DNA from: Pseudoclavibacter sp. AY1F1
GTDB lineage: Bacteria > Actinomycetota > Actinomycetes > Actinomycetales > Microbacteriaceae
Length of the DNA stretch: 64,000 nucleotides
Assembly (NCBI RefSeq): GCF_002931075.1
Contig: NZ_PSTQ01000003.1
Coordinates: forward strand, 310,001-374,000
Direction of reading: 5' to 3'
The notes below the pieces were generated by a model that was given only the letters and a program-made list of their open reading frames with translations, did not search any database and was not told the DNA's origin. Shown piece by piece: positions 43,711 to 52,160 of the stretch. The position numbers and the translations under genes are program-made. Each line of letters starts with the position of its first letter. Position 1 is the stretch's first letter.

Positions 43711-45243
43711 ATGTCACACGACCAGCAGCAGCGGCATCCAATCGAGGCGGCCGAGGCCCCTCGCGGCCCCGCCAAGCGCATCCTGGTCATCGCGGCGATC
43801 GTCGCGGGGCTTGTCGCCGTCGTGCTTGGGATGCTTGTGGGACCGCAACGCCAGGCGCTGAGTGCGCAGGTCTCCGGCGACGAGGCTCTCGCGGCGAGGG
43901 TCGTGGATGCGGTCGGCGGCCACGGCGGGTTTCGCTCGGTGGTCGTCGCCGAAGTCACGCCGGAGGGCACGACCTGGGCTGGCGTCGGCAAGACGGGTGA
44001 CGGGCGCGACGGCCCGGCGCCCACGGACGAGACGCTGTACGAGCTCGGCTCGGTCACGAAGACCTTCACCGCGTCGCTCTTCGCGGACGCCATCGATCGC
44101 GGCGAGGTCGCCGCGGAAGACCCGCTCTCGGCGCACATCCCCGAGCTCGAAGGGACTCCCGCCGGAGACGTGACGCTCGCGAGCCTCGCGCAGCACAGCT
44201 CCGGGCTCCCGCGCCTCGGCCCGACGTTCGCCATCGAATCGCTCGCGTCGTCGCTGTCCGGCGGCAACCCGTACGGGCCACAGACGACCGAGGTGATGGT
44301 CCAGGATGCGGCTGCCGCGCCCGTCGACCCCGCGCAGGGGCCCGTCTACTCGAACCTCGGGGTCGCGCTGCTCGGCACTGCGCTCACACAGGCGGCGGGC
44401 GCCGAGAGCTACCCTGCGTTGCTCGAGGAACGCGTGCTCGGTCCCGTCGGCATGGAGTCGACGAGCATAGCGACCACCGAAGCCGAGGTGCCGGCAGAGA
44501 CGACTCCAGGTTTCCTCACGAACGGCGCCGCAACCGACCACTGGTGGGGTGAGGGCTACGCGCCAACCGGTTCCTCCACGACGACGAACATCAACGACCT
44601 CTCGGCGTGGGCGGCAGCGAACCTCGATGGCACAGCACCGGGCGTCACCTCGCTCGAACCGACGGCGCAGTTCGCCGAAGGCAGTGACATCGGCTGGATC
44701 TGGCAGACGACGCAGGTCACGAACCCGACCGCAACGTCCAACCCCACGCTCACCTGGCACAGCGGAGGAACCGGTGGTTTCGCATCCGTCGTCGTGCTCG
44801 ACCCAGAGTCCGACAGGGCAGTTGTGGTGCTCGGCAACACGCAGCAGATCGTCGACCCCATCGCGATCGCGCTGCTCACCGACGCCGAGGTGCCGGACCT
44901 CGGTGCACAGGGGTCGCTGCTGCTCTGGGTGACGTTCGGCTTCGCTCTGCTGGCCTCTGGCCTGGCCCTGCTCTTCGCGTTCCGGTCGAAGGCCGCGCTG
45001 CCCATCGTGAACTGGCTGCTGCTCGCGGCGTCTGGTCTCGTGAGCCTCTGGTTCGCCGGTCCCTGGGCGGCAGTCGGAGGCTGGGCCTTCGGGCTGGCCC
45101 TCGCTCCCGCGCTCGCGGCGGTCGCGGTCGGAGTGCTGCGCTCCCCAGCGCTCCGGTTCCAGCCCAAGAAGTTGGCATGGCTCAGCTGGGTTGGCCTCGC
45201 CGTGGTGCTCGTGATCCTCGTGGCGACCCTGCTCGTCGTGTGA
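43711..45243 (+). CDS. membrane-anchored serine hydrolase, beta-lactamase/class C family
   Basis: A 510-residue protein with an N-terminal membrane helix (RILVIAAIVAGLVAVVLG, about residues 23-40). An external penicillin-binding-like domain has the nucleophile motif Ser114-Val-Thr-Lys117, YSN (GPVYSNLG) and HSGGTGG as the third box. The last 120 or so residues form three to four transmembrane helices, an addition seen in some EstB/PBP-like serine hydrolases. Active-site motifs are complete, so peptidase or esterase activity is likely; true beta-lactam resistance is not implied. The gene is monocistronic and divergent from pdxY. Confidence 0.88.
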   Translation: MSHDQQQRHPIEAAEAPRGPAKRILVIAAIVAGLVAVVLGMLVGPQRQALSAQVSGDEALAARVVDAVGGHGGFRSVVVAEVTPEGTTWAGVGKTGDGRDGPAPTDETLYELGSVTKTFTASLFADAIDRGEVAAEDPLSAHIPELEGTPAGDVTLASLAQHSSGLPRLGPTFAIESLASSLSGGNPYGPQTTEVMVQDAAAAPVDPAQGPVYSNLGVALLGTALTQAAGAESYPALLEERVLGPVGMESTSIATTEAEVPAETTPGFLTNGAATDHWWGEGYAPTGSSTTTNINDLSAWAAANLDGTAPGVTSLEPTAQFAEGSDIGWIWQTTQVTNPTATSNPTLTWHSGGTGGFASVVVLDPESDRAVVVLGNTQQIVDPIAIALLTDAEVPDLGAQGSLLLWVTFGFALLASGLALLFAFRSKAALPIVNWLLLAASGLVSLWFAGPWAAVGGWAFGLALAPALAAVAVGVLRSPALRFQPKKLAWLSWVGLAVVLVILVATLLVV

Positions 45244-45322
45244 CGTCGCGGTCGGGCGGTCGCCGTGCGCTGCGAGCGCCCCGGCCCTCGGCTCCCCGTC
45301 TCCCGGCTCCCCGAATTGCCGG

Positions 45323-46108
45323 CTACGCGCAGTCTTCGAGCACGTCGCGCATCGCATCGTGCTCGGCCTGCGTGACCCACAGGTTGTAGGTGGCTTTCAC
45401 GACGATCTGCCGGGCCACGTAGGTGCAGTGGTACGACTCCTGCGGGGGCAGCCAGTTCGCCGCATCCTGGCTCTTCTTGTCGTCATTGACCCAGCCGGCC
45501 GTCGCCTGCAGGTTCATGGGGTCGTTCGAGAGCTCGACCCGCTCCTCGAACGACAGCTCCTTCGCTCCCGTCCGCCACGCGTTCGCGAGCGCGACCACGT
45601 GGTCGATCTGGACAAGCGGGCTCGTGTTCGGGCCGCGCTCGAAGTCGATCTCGTCACCCGAGTACGGGTCGACGAAGGCGCCCGTATCGACGCGGCAGCC
45701 GTCGCGGTTCAGGTCGACGTCCGTCATGGCTACGGCCAGAGCGTCATTGCGCGCGTCGCAGCCGTTGCCGTCCGGGTCCTGCCAGCCCTCGCCGAACGAC
45801 CCCTCTCGGTCGAACTCCTCCCACTCATCTCGCGGGGCTACGTCGAGCTTGTCGAGCACGTCGAGCGCGTCGGCGGCAAACGACGTCGACGCGTCGCCTT
45901 CGCCGACGGCGACCTCGACCTCGTCGGACAGCGCAACCAGCTGGCTGGCCTCGGGCGAGCTGGTAGTCGCAGTTGATGAGCTTGGCTGCGAGCCGAGGGG
46001 CGTGCATCCCACAAGCAGCGTCGCGGTAGCGGCGCACGCGGCCAGAGCGCGCAGGTGGCGGCCCGAGTTGCGCGCGGCGGCAAACGGATGAGTTGCGGTG
46101 GGATGCAC
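45323..46108 (-). CDS. secreted lipoprotein HNH endonuclease (DUF1524/GmrSD C-terminal type)
   Basis: A protein of about 261 residues with a signal peptide ending in a lipobox LLVGC. A Ser/Thr-rich linker and a nuclease domain follow, with DPDGNGCDARNDAL, DPYSGDEIDF, the HNH core LVQIDHVVALANAW, and DPMNLQATAGWVNDDKKSQD. Secreted members of this family degrade DNA outside the cell. The GTG at 46108 puts a normal-length signal peptide at the N terminus; the ATG at 46222 would add about 38 residues with no export function. The gene ends 80 bp from the convergent serine hydrolase gene. Confidence 0.85.
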   Translation of the reverse strand: MHPTATHPFAAARNSGRHLRALAACAATATLLVGCTPLGSQPSSSTATTSSPEASQLVALSDEVEVAVGEGDASTSFAADALDVLDKLDVAPRDEWEEFDREGSFGEGWQDPDGNGCDARNDALAVAMTDVDLNRDGCRVDTGAFVDPYSGDEIDFERGPNTSPLVQIDHVVALANAWRTGAKELSFEERVELSNDPMNLQATAGWVNDDKKSQDAANWLPPQESYHCTYVARQIVVKATYNLWVTQAEHDAMRDVLEDCA

Positions 46109-46288
46109 GGTCAGCTTTCTCGAGCGGGTCTGGCTGACAAGACTGCCACAGGGGATGCCCCGCGAGTACGCGCTGAGGCGTGGACCGTCGGCGAGGGTAT
46201 GACACATGTCACGGGTTCTCATGACGTCGCGTCACTGGCGCGAGGTTGCGACGTCCGGTGAGGTTGGAGTATTTCCTCAACACCCGCA

Positions 46289-46933
46289 ATGACTGATCTT
46301 CAGTCTCCCGTTCCTGTGTGGCGGCGACCGTTTCATCTCATCCGCACAAACCTGCGCGCATACCTGCTCGTGAATGTTTTTGCCTACGGACTGTTCATCA
46401 TCGGGTTCGTCGTCGGATTGACGTTTCCGGAGCTCAACGCAGCGCGATCCGTGTCGCTCGTCGACGACGGCACCGCGGCACTCGTCCAGGGGCTGGTGAT
46501 GACGCCGCCGCTGTTTGCGCTGGTGATCCTGGCGGTGAACGTCGGCAAGCTCAGCTTGGCGACGATCGTGCTGCCGTCGCTCATCGTTCCCTTCGCCGGT
46601 TTCGCGTTCTTCGGCTATTGGGCCGTCGAGACCGGAATCACGCTCGCTCCCACGACGCCGACTGCCTGGGTGCAGTTCATCCCCCATTCGTTCACCGTGG
46701 TGATCGAACTCCAGGCATATGTTCTCCTGCTGCTCGGCGCGTGGCTTCTCGGTCGACACTGGCTGTCACCCCGAACGGCCGGCACCACGAGTCGCGGTCG
46801 TGCATACCTCCGCGGCCTCGGTCGCGTCGGCATGCTGGGACTTCTCGCGTTCGTTCTTCTCGTCATCGGGGCGCTCTGGGAGGCCTACTCGCTGCGGTAT
46901 CTCCTGCACCCACTCACCGAGTGGCTTCTGTGA
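46289..46933 (+). CDS. multi-spanning membrane protein, SpoIIM-like
   Basis: A 214-residue integral membrane protein with five or so hydrophobic segments. The first (LLVNVFAYGLFIIGFVVGLT), an FP element, a central amphipathic stretch and a last helix ending VLLVIGALWEAYSLRYL resemble the stage II sporulation protein M / DUF95 family, found also in non-spore-formers. Charged ends place the N terminus inside. No operon partner is close: 93 bp separate it from the following SDR gene. Family match is moderate. Confidence 0.72.
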   Translation: MTDLQSPVPVWRRPFHLIRTNLRAYLLVNVFAYGLFIIGFVVGLTFPELNAARSVSLVDDGTAALVQGLVMTPPLFALVILAVNVGKLSLATIVLPSLIVPFAGFAFFGYWAVETGITLAPTTPTAWVQFIPHSFTVVIELQAYVLLLLGAWLLGRHWLSPRTAGTTSRGRAYLRGLGRVGMLGLLAFVLLVIGALWEAYSLRYLLHPLTEWLL

Positions 46934-47026
46934 TTCGCTTCGGAGGGAGCGCAGGGTGGGACGGTGGCAGAATGTGGGAGCCGCCGCTGTCCGTGGCCGC
47001 GCACGTAGATTCCCGGGGGAACATCC

Positions 47027-47761
47027 ATGACTGAAGTAGGCCACTCAGGGTCGCCCGGCGAGGGCGACGGCGAGCGTCGTCGGCCCGTCGCGCTTGTCAC
47101 GGGAGCCACGCGGGGTATCGGCGAAGCCATCGCGCAGGAGCTGGGCCGCACTCACCACGTGCTCGTGGGTGGCAGAGAACCTCGCGCCGTCGCCGAAGCC
47201 GCCGCGCGCATCCCGGGCGCGACCCCGTTTGTGGCCGACCTCACCGACGAACGTCAGCTTGCGGAGGCGACGCGCAGCATCCGCCGCCTCGACGTGCTCG
47301 TTCACTCTGCGGCTGTGCTCGGCGGGCACGACGCCATCGCCGAGAGCTCACGCGAACGATTCCGCCGCGCCTTCGAGCTCAACGTTTTCGCGGTCGCCGA
47401 CCTCACTCGCCTCCTCCTGCCGCTCCTGCGCACCAGCGAAGGCACGATCGTCATGATCAACTCGGGTTCCGGCTACGCGAGCGGCGCCGGAACCAGCGTG
47501 TACAGCGGCACGAAGTTCGCCTTGCGTGCGCTGACGGACGCGCTGCGCGAGGAAGAGCGACAGCACGGCGTTCGGGTGTCGAGCATCCACCCCGGTCGAG
47601 TCGACACCGACATGCAGCGGGAGCTGCGGCAGCTCGAGCACGGCAACTACGAGCGGGAACGCTACCTGACCCCGCAGGCCGTCGCGCAGGCCGTCCGCCT
47701 CGCCGTCGATACCCCGGCAGGCGGGGCGGTCGACGAACTCAAGATCCGCCCGATGCGCTGA
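47027..47761 (+). CDS. short-chain dehydrogenase/reductase
   Basis: A 244-residue classical SDR. It has the NAD(P) motif TGATRGIG near residue 25, LVHSAAVLGG (the NNAG-equivalent), a catalytic Ser in INSGSGYASGAG and the active-site YSGTK. The C-terminal HPGRVDTDMQREL closes the substrate loop. The TGATRGIG region and its GGR after strand two suggest NADP. The first 20 residues are flexible and rich in Gly/Glu. No pathway neighbour indicates its substrate. It ends 13 bp before the next gene and may be co-transcribed with it. Confidence 0.88.
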   Translation: MTEVGHSGSPGEGDGERRRPVALVTGATRGIGEAIAQELGRTHHVLVGGREPRAVAEAAARIPGATPFVADLTDERQLAEATRSIRRLDVLVHSAAVLGGHDAIAESSRERFRRAFELNVFAVADLTRLLLPLLRTSEGTIVMINSGSGYASGAGTSVYSGTKFALRALTDALREEERQHGVRVSSIHPGRVDTDMQRELRQLEHGNYERERYLTPQAVAQAVRLAVDTPAGGAVDELKIRPMR

Positions 47762-47774
47762 TCGGACACGCCCC

Positions 47775-48494
47775 ATGGCCGGCACCAACCAGATCTTCAC
47801 CATCGTCGCGTTCGCGCTGCTCGTTGTGCTTGTGCTCGGCCTCGGCCTGGTCGTCGCGATCCTCGTGCAACGCCGGCGCGCGAAGAAAGCGAAAGCCGCC
47901 TCGGAGCAGCGCAAGGCAGAACGGCGGAGGACGGAAGAAGCCGGAGTAGCCGGCCTGCACGAAGACACGGAGACCAGCGGAGGAATCTCGCTCCTCGGGC
48001 TGTCCGTGCAGGCGGTGCCGGATTCGTCGCCCAGCGCACCGCCACGTTCATCGCCTTGGGCGGCAGCTCCCCGGCAAACAGAACGGCCAGCCGCTTGGCT
48101 GCCGGCTTCGGTGCAGCAGGCGTCCGGACGGGTGGAACCGGAGGTGCGGCCGCAAGCCCCGTATTCCCACGCCCCGTATTTCCAAGCCCGTCATCCGGAA
48201 GCCCCGCATTCGGAAGTCCGTCATCCGGAAGCCCCGCATTCGGAAGTCCGTCATCCGGAAGCCCGTCAAGCCCACGCCCCGCAGGCGCGAGCGGAAGAGT
48301 TGGAAGCGCAGCGAATGCTCGCTGACGAGTCCCGCGCGCCTCAGCCTCAAGCACCAGACGCAACTGCGTACCCCGCACCGCAGTCTCTTCCAGAGCAGGC
48401 GGAACGGGCACCGTCGGTGCCAACCGCCGATCCCACGCTGGCACCGCATGCGTACGGATCGATGTTCTCCGGCGGCAGCGACAACAAGCGCTGA
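47775..48494 (+). CDS. membrane-anchored protein with Pro/His/Glu repeats
   Basis: A 239-residue protein of unknown function. An N-terminal transmembrane helix (IFTIVAFALLVVLVLGLGLV, residues 7-26) is followed by a strongly basic coiled segment (RRRAKKAKAASEQRKAERRR), then a long disordered Pro/Ala/Gln-rich tail. The tail includes two perfect copies of a ten-residue unit RHPEAPHSEV plus a partial third, encoded by a 30-bp DNA repeat. With no signal cleavage site, the tail would be cytoplasmic. It may be a scaffold or divisome accessory; nothing specific is recognised. Confidence 0.72.
   Translation: MAGTNQIFTIVAFALLVVLVLGLGLVVAILVQRRRAKKAKAASEQRKAERRRTEEAGVAGLHEDTETSGGISLLGLSVQAVPDSSPSAPPRSSPWAAAPRQTERPAAWLPASVQQASGRVEPEVRPQAPYSHAPYFQARHPEAPHSEVRHPEAPHSEVRHPEARQAHAPQARAEELEAQRMLADESRAPQPQAPDATAYPAPQSLPEQAERAPSVPTADPTLAPHAYGSMFSGGSDNKR
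48189..48264 (+). repeat. 30-bp in-frame tandem repeat inside the membrane protein gene
   Basis: Two exact 30-bp units (48189-48218 and 48219-48248) and a 16-bp partial third. Each unit itself contains two near-copies of CATCCGGAAG. The repeat stays in frame and is expressed as peptide repeats. Confidence 0.9.
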
Positions 48495-48790
48495 CGCGCA
48501 CTCTGCCTGCGCCCAACCCGTCTGCCCTGCGCCCAACCCCTTTGCCCTGCATCCGCGGCGCCCGCTTCTCCCGTTACCTCACAAGCGGATAAGTCGGCGT
48601 GAAGCAGGTGTCGAGCAAGCTGAGGCTGCTTGTGGCTGACTCCTGTGGTGCGCTGGTCTGAGCCCGCGCGATCCTCTCGACAACAGCGCATGAGACGGGG
48701 ATGCGGCGCTTGCGGCGCTTCCGGTGCTAGTGCTTCCAGTGCAAGCTTTATGCGCACTCTCGCGCACTCCTGTGCACTCCTGCACACCTC

Positions 48791-48994
48791 GCAGCGCCAC
48801 CTGCCGAAGAGTCAGCAGGATGCAGGTTTGCGGCGCGCGGAGGGTGCTTCTGGGTGACTTTTCGTGGAGGTGCGGGGTTGGGATGTGTGGGATGTGTGCC
48901 GGAGCGTCCTGAACACCTGGCAGCGCCACCTGCCGAAGAGTCAGCAGGATGCAGGTTTGCGGCGCGTGGAGGGTGCTTCTGGGTGACTTTTCGT
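48791..48994. repeat. 75-bp direct repeat, two copies 129 bp apart
   Basis: Positions 48791-48865 and 48920-48994 are identical but for one base (GCGCGCGG versus GCGCGTGG), and similarity extends a few bases to the left (ACACCT before both). Each copy contains ACCTGC and GCAGGT, which can pair. It may be a duplicated small RNA or regulatory element, or a plain duplication. Confidence 0.85.
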
Positions 48995-49043
48995 CGCGTA
49001 GCGTGGCCAGGTGGGGCCCTGCTGCGGGGTGGGCAGACGCGCG

Positions 49044-49085
49044 AACGCGCCCCTGCCGACCGCGTGGGTCAGGCAGGGGCGCGTT
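49044..49085 (-). terminator. strong hairpin after the ectB-like gene
   Basis: The 14-bp perfect arms (49044-49057 and 49072-49085), with a further GACC/GGTC pairing inside, lie 28 bp after the aminotransferase stop on the - strand. No T-run follows, which is common for actinobacterial terminators. Confidence 0.75.
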
Positions 49086-49112
49086 GTGCGGGGCGCTGGC
49101 GCCGCGGGAGTC

Positions 49113-50438
49113 TTACGCGTGCGAGGCGACGTGGTCTTCGACGGCGTGCTCGGCCTCAGAGTCGTCGCCCGTGAGGACTGCGTCGAGGCTCTCGCGCACG
49201 ATGCCGAGGCCGGTCTGCAGCTCCTCGCTCGTGAGCGTGAGCGCCGGCAGGAACTTGAGGACCTCCTCGAACGCGCCTGCGGTCTCGATGACGAGGCCAC
49301 GCTGGAACGCCTCGGCGGAGACGCGCGACGGCAGGTCGCGGTCGTTCAGGCTGACGATGCCGTACATGAGTCCGCGGCCGCGCACCGTGAAGTCGAGCTG
49401 CGGGTAGTCGGCGGCGATCGCCTCGAGGCCCGCGCGCAGTTCAGCGGAACGCTCGGCGACCGTCGTCATGAACGCGTCATCGGCCCAATACTCCTCGAGG
49501 GCGACGCGCGCGGTTACGAACGCGAGATTGTTGCCTCGGAACGTGCCCGTGTGCGCTCCCGGCTTCCACACATCCACTGCGGGGCGGAGCAGCACAAGCG
49601 ACATGGGCAGGCCGGATGCGGAGATCGACTTCGACACGGTGACGAGGTCGGGCACGATGCCCGATTCCTCGAACGCGAAAAACGAGCCGCTGCGGCCGAT
49701 TCCTGCCTGGATCTCGTCGAGGATGAGCAAGATGCCGCGCTCCTCCGTGATCGCGCGGAGGCGGCGCAGCCACTCGGGGCTCGCGACGTTGATGCCGCCC
49801 TCACCCTGGATCGCTTCGACGATGACGGCCGCTGGCAGGTCGAGGCCGCTGCCGGTGTCGTCGAGCATCTTCTCGAACAGGTCGAGTGTGTCGAGCTTGT
49901 CGCCAAGGTAGCCCTCGAAGGGGAGTCGCGTGACGTCGCCGAGCGTCGTGCCTGCGGCGTCGCGGTACTTCTTGTTGCCGGTGACGGCGACGGCGCCGAG
50001 GCTGAGGCCGTGGAACCCGTTCGTGAACGCGACGACGTTCGTGCGTCCTGTCGCCTGCCTGGCGACCTTGAGGGCCGCCTCGACCGCGTTCGCGCCGGTC
50101 GGGCCGGTGAACTGGATCTTGTAGTCGTAGCCGCGCGGCTCGAGCACGTACTGCTCAAACGCTTCGATGAAGGCGCGCTTCGCCGACGTCGCCATGTCGA
50201 GGCCGTGCAGGATGCCGCCGTGCTCGATGTACTCGACAAGCGCCTTCGTGAAGAGCGGGTTGTTGTGCCCGTAGTTGAGCACGCCAGCGCCCGCGAAGAA
50301 GTCGAGGTACTCGTCGCCGTCTGCCGTCACGAGGGTCGAGCCGGATGCGCGGTCGAAGACCACGGGGAATGAGCGGATGTATCCGCGGACTTCTGACTCG
50401 CGACGGTCAAATACTTCAAGGGGCGAGAAGTCGCTCAT
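49113..50438 (-). CDS. ectB: diaminobutyrate-2-oxoglutarate aminotransferase-like protein (EctB family)
   Basis: A 441-residue class III PLP aminotransferase that resembles EctB closely: N-terminal FDRRESEVRGYIRSFP, then FFAGAGVLNYGHNNP, FTGPTGANAVEAALK, GFHGLSLGA, LILDEIQAGIGRSG and the PLP Lys in TVSKSISASGLP. EctB makes L-2,4-diaminobutyrate, the first ectoine precursor. However, ectA and ectC are not beside it, so it may supply diaminobutyrate for another purpose or use another diamine. A strong hairpin follows. The family is firm; the pathway is open. Confidence 0.85.
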   Translation of the reverse strand: MSDFSPLEVFDRRESEVRGYIRSFPVVFDRASGSTLVTADGDEYLDFFAGAGVLNYGHNNPLFTKALVEYIEHGGILHGLDMATSAKRAFIEAFEQYVLEPRGYDYKIQFTGPTGANAVEAALKVARQATGRTNVVAFTNGFHGLSLGAVAVTGNKKYRDAAGTTLGDVTRLPFEGYLGDKLDTLDLFEKMLDDTGSGLDLPAAVIVEAIQGEGGINVASPEWLRRLRAITEERGILLILDEIQAGIGRSGSFFAFEESGIVPDLVTVSKSISASGLPMSLVLLRPAVDVWKPGAHTGTFRGNNLAFVTARVALEEYWADDAFMTTVAERSAELRAGLEAIAADYPQLDFTVRGRGLMYGIVSLNDRDLPSRVSAEAFQRGLVIETAGAFEEVLKFLPALTLTSEELQTGLGIVRESLDAVLTGDDSEAEHAVEDHVASHA

Positions 50439-50640
50439 GCTCAGTTCACCTTCTGCTTGTTGACGGGGCCAGTTTTTGACGAGCCGGGCTTGCCTTTATG
50501 GAGCCGCAGGGCGGATGCGTGGGGCTGGTCGCCGCGCATCCCGAGATTCCGAGCTTACGGCCATGCCCGGGAATCCGGAGGCTGGCTTGCTACATTGTGG
50601 CCGTTCGGGCGGCCATCGCCCGCGAAGAGATGGGGGTTCC

Positions 50641-50973
50641 ATGACTGAAATCACAGTGCCTGCGCCGGTGCAGGCTGTTGTCGATGCGATCAACAACGCG
50701 GACGAGGAAGCTTTCGTGGATGCGTTCACTGAAGACGGCTCGGTCGACGACTGGGGCCGTGTGCTTGAGGGTCGCGAGGGCGTCAGCAGCTGGGCGCAGA
50801 GCGACGCGATCGGACAGAGCGCTCAGATGGTCGTTAAGGACGCGACCACCGAGGGTGACACGACGGAGCTGTTCTTCGACTGGCGCAGCAACCGCTTCAA
50901 CGGCACATCCCGTGCATTCGTGACGGTCGAGGGTGACAAGGTGAAGGTGTTCCGGATTCCATCGCACCGCTAG
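50641..50973 (+). CDS. small NTF2/SnoaL-like protein
   Basis: A 110-residue protein with a single NTF2-like alpha/beta domain (VDAINNADEEAFVDAFTEDG, then FFDWRSNRFNG and RAFVTVEGDKVKVFRI). It is a typical nuclear-transport-factor-2-family protein of unknown substrate. ATGGGGGTTCC lies before the ATG. The upstream part of the longer frame overlaps intergenic sequence and lacks the family pattern. It is convergent with the next gene, 17 bp away. Confidence 0.82.
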   Translation: MTEITVPAPVQAVVDAINNADEEAFVDAFTEDGSVDDWGRVLEGREGVSSWAQSDAIGQSAQMVVKDATTEGDTTELFFDWRSNRFNGTSRAFVTVEGDKVKVFRIPSHR

Positions 50974-50990
50974 GGCGGCGGCTGCCTGCG

Positions 50991-51962
50991 TCAACGCACG
51001 GTGTACAGGAACCCGTCGATGAGGTCGACAAGCTGCTTCGGCGTGAGCTTTTCCCGCAGCGGCGTCAGCCAGTCGGGCCGAATGTCGTCGAGCAGCCCTT
51101 CCTGCACCATGACCTCGGCCTGCTGCGCGTATCCGCTCGCCACGTCTTCTGAGGAGCCGAATCCGACGATGTCCGCGAAGCCGAGGTTCTCGGCGAAGGC
51201 ATCGAGGTAGGTGACGCGGGTCGCGCCGATTCCGCGCTCGGCGAGCGGTAGCTCGTGCAGATGCTGAGTCTCGGTGCGGTACCGCTCCCACAGCTTCGTC
51301 CACCGTCGCTGCAGCGGAGGGCGGATGAACGTGAGCACGACGACGGTGAGAGCCGCAACGACGTAAATCGGCACCGCCCAGGCCGGGAGCCACGGGACGA
51401 GCAGCAGCAGTGCGATTGGCACGATCAGCACGCCAGCGAAGGCGCGACTGTAGGGGCTCGCGAGGAGCTGCGAGAGCCAGGAGTCGCGGTCGGTCCGGTC
51501 GACGCGCGCGCGGTCCAGCTCGGTGACGACGACGGACTTCAGTGCGGCCCGCTTCTGCGGCGTATCCGCGCCGGTGCGGTCGACTCGCGTGCGGTTGCCG
51601 CGATTGCGTCTGCCGCGAGGGAAGTAGGCGTCGAGGACAGCGGCCGACCACTGCGGGAGCGTCGGGTCTTCGTCGAGCCACTCGATCTCCCACCCGGTCG
51701 CGCGTGGCGCGCGCCAGCCGGCCGCCTCGATGCGCGCGGCGGCACCCGCATCGGGCGCTTCGTGGATACGCACCACACCGCGGCTCGCGAGCCAGACCAG
51801 CTCGCCCGCGAGGGTCGTCTCCCAGCCCCGGGTGTCTTTGTCGAGTCGTGTCAGCCGGTGCTGCGCCGCGAGCGGCGTGAGGAGGAGACGAGACGACGGC
51901 CAGATCGGCAGGGATCTGAGCAGGAGCGCGACTGCGCTCGCGGTGACCAGCACGAAGGCCAC
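50991..51962 (-). CDS. membrane protein of unknown function
   Basis: A 323-residue protein. An N-terminal hydrophobic segment (FVLVTASAVALLLRSLP) leads into a cytoplasmic winged-helix-like region (AGELVWLASRGVVRIHE). In the middle, two adjacent helices (AFAGVLIVPIALLLLVPW and VPIYVVAALTVVVLTFI, about residues 170-215) span the membrane. A hydrophilic C-terminal half follows. The layout recalls DUF2207-like proteins but is shorter, so no family is claimed. The only start seen is GTG at 51962; open frame continues upstream without a better start. Confidence 0.65.
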   Translation of the reverse strand: MAFVLVTASAVALLLRSLPIWPSSRLLLTPLAAQHRLTRLDKDTRGWETTLAGELVWLASRGVVRIHEAPDAGAAARIEAAGWRAPRATGWEIEWLDEDPTLPQWSAAVLDAYFPRGRRNRGNRTRVDRTGADTPQKRAALKSVVVTELDRARVDRTDRDSWLSQLLASPYSRAFAGVLIVPIALLLLVPWLPAWAVPIYVVAALTVVVLTFIRPPLQRRWTKLWERYRTETQHLHELPLAERGIGATRVTYLDAFAENLGFADIVGFGSSEDVASGYAQQAEVMVQEGLLDDIRPDWLTPLREKLTPKQLVDLIDGFLYTVR

Positions 51963-52160
51963 GAGGGCGACGGTATGCCAGAGGCTGGTGAAGTCAGCGG
52001 TGGAGATGTGGAACTCGTTTCGGCGCGGCGGCGTGCTGATGCGGGTGTACGGCTCTCGAGCGCAGCAGCGCGGGAGGGTCGAACCTGTACCAGTCTCGTC
52101 CCTCCCGCGCGCATACGCGGCCCCGCAGTCAGCGAGCCGCGTGGCCGGTTCGGCTCAGGA

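Larger units (their letters stand above)
48495..49112. other. 618-bp gene-free region with repeats
   Basis: No gene is supported between the repeat-bearing membrane protein and the aminotransferase. The region starts with a doubled CTGCGCCCAACCC phrase, contains a 75-bp direct duplication (48791-48865 and 48920-48994) and ends in the aminotransferase terminator. Small open frames inside both copies lack start signals and conserved sequence. Confidence 0.6.

Noticed and set aside
42672-44267. 531-codon frame extending pdxY upstream
   Set aside because: The extra 248 residues are antisense to the serine hydrolase and lie before the clear PdxY N terminus.
43714-45357. 547-codon - strand frame opposite the serine hydrolase
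   Set aside because: The + strand gene has complete SxxK, YSN and HSGGTGG motifs; this frame is its shadow.
48189-48264. CRISPR-like tandem repeat
   Set aside because: Units are directly abutting without spacers and are in frame within a coding region.
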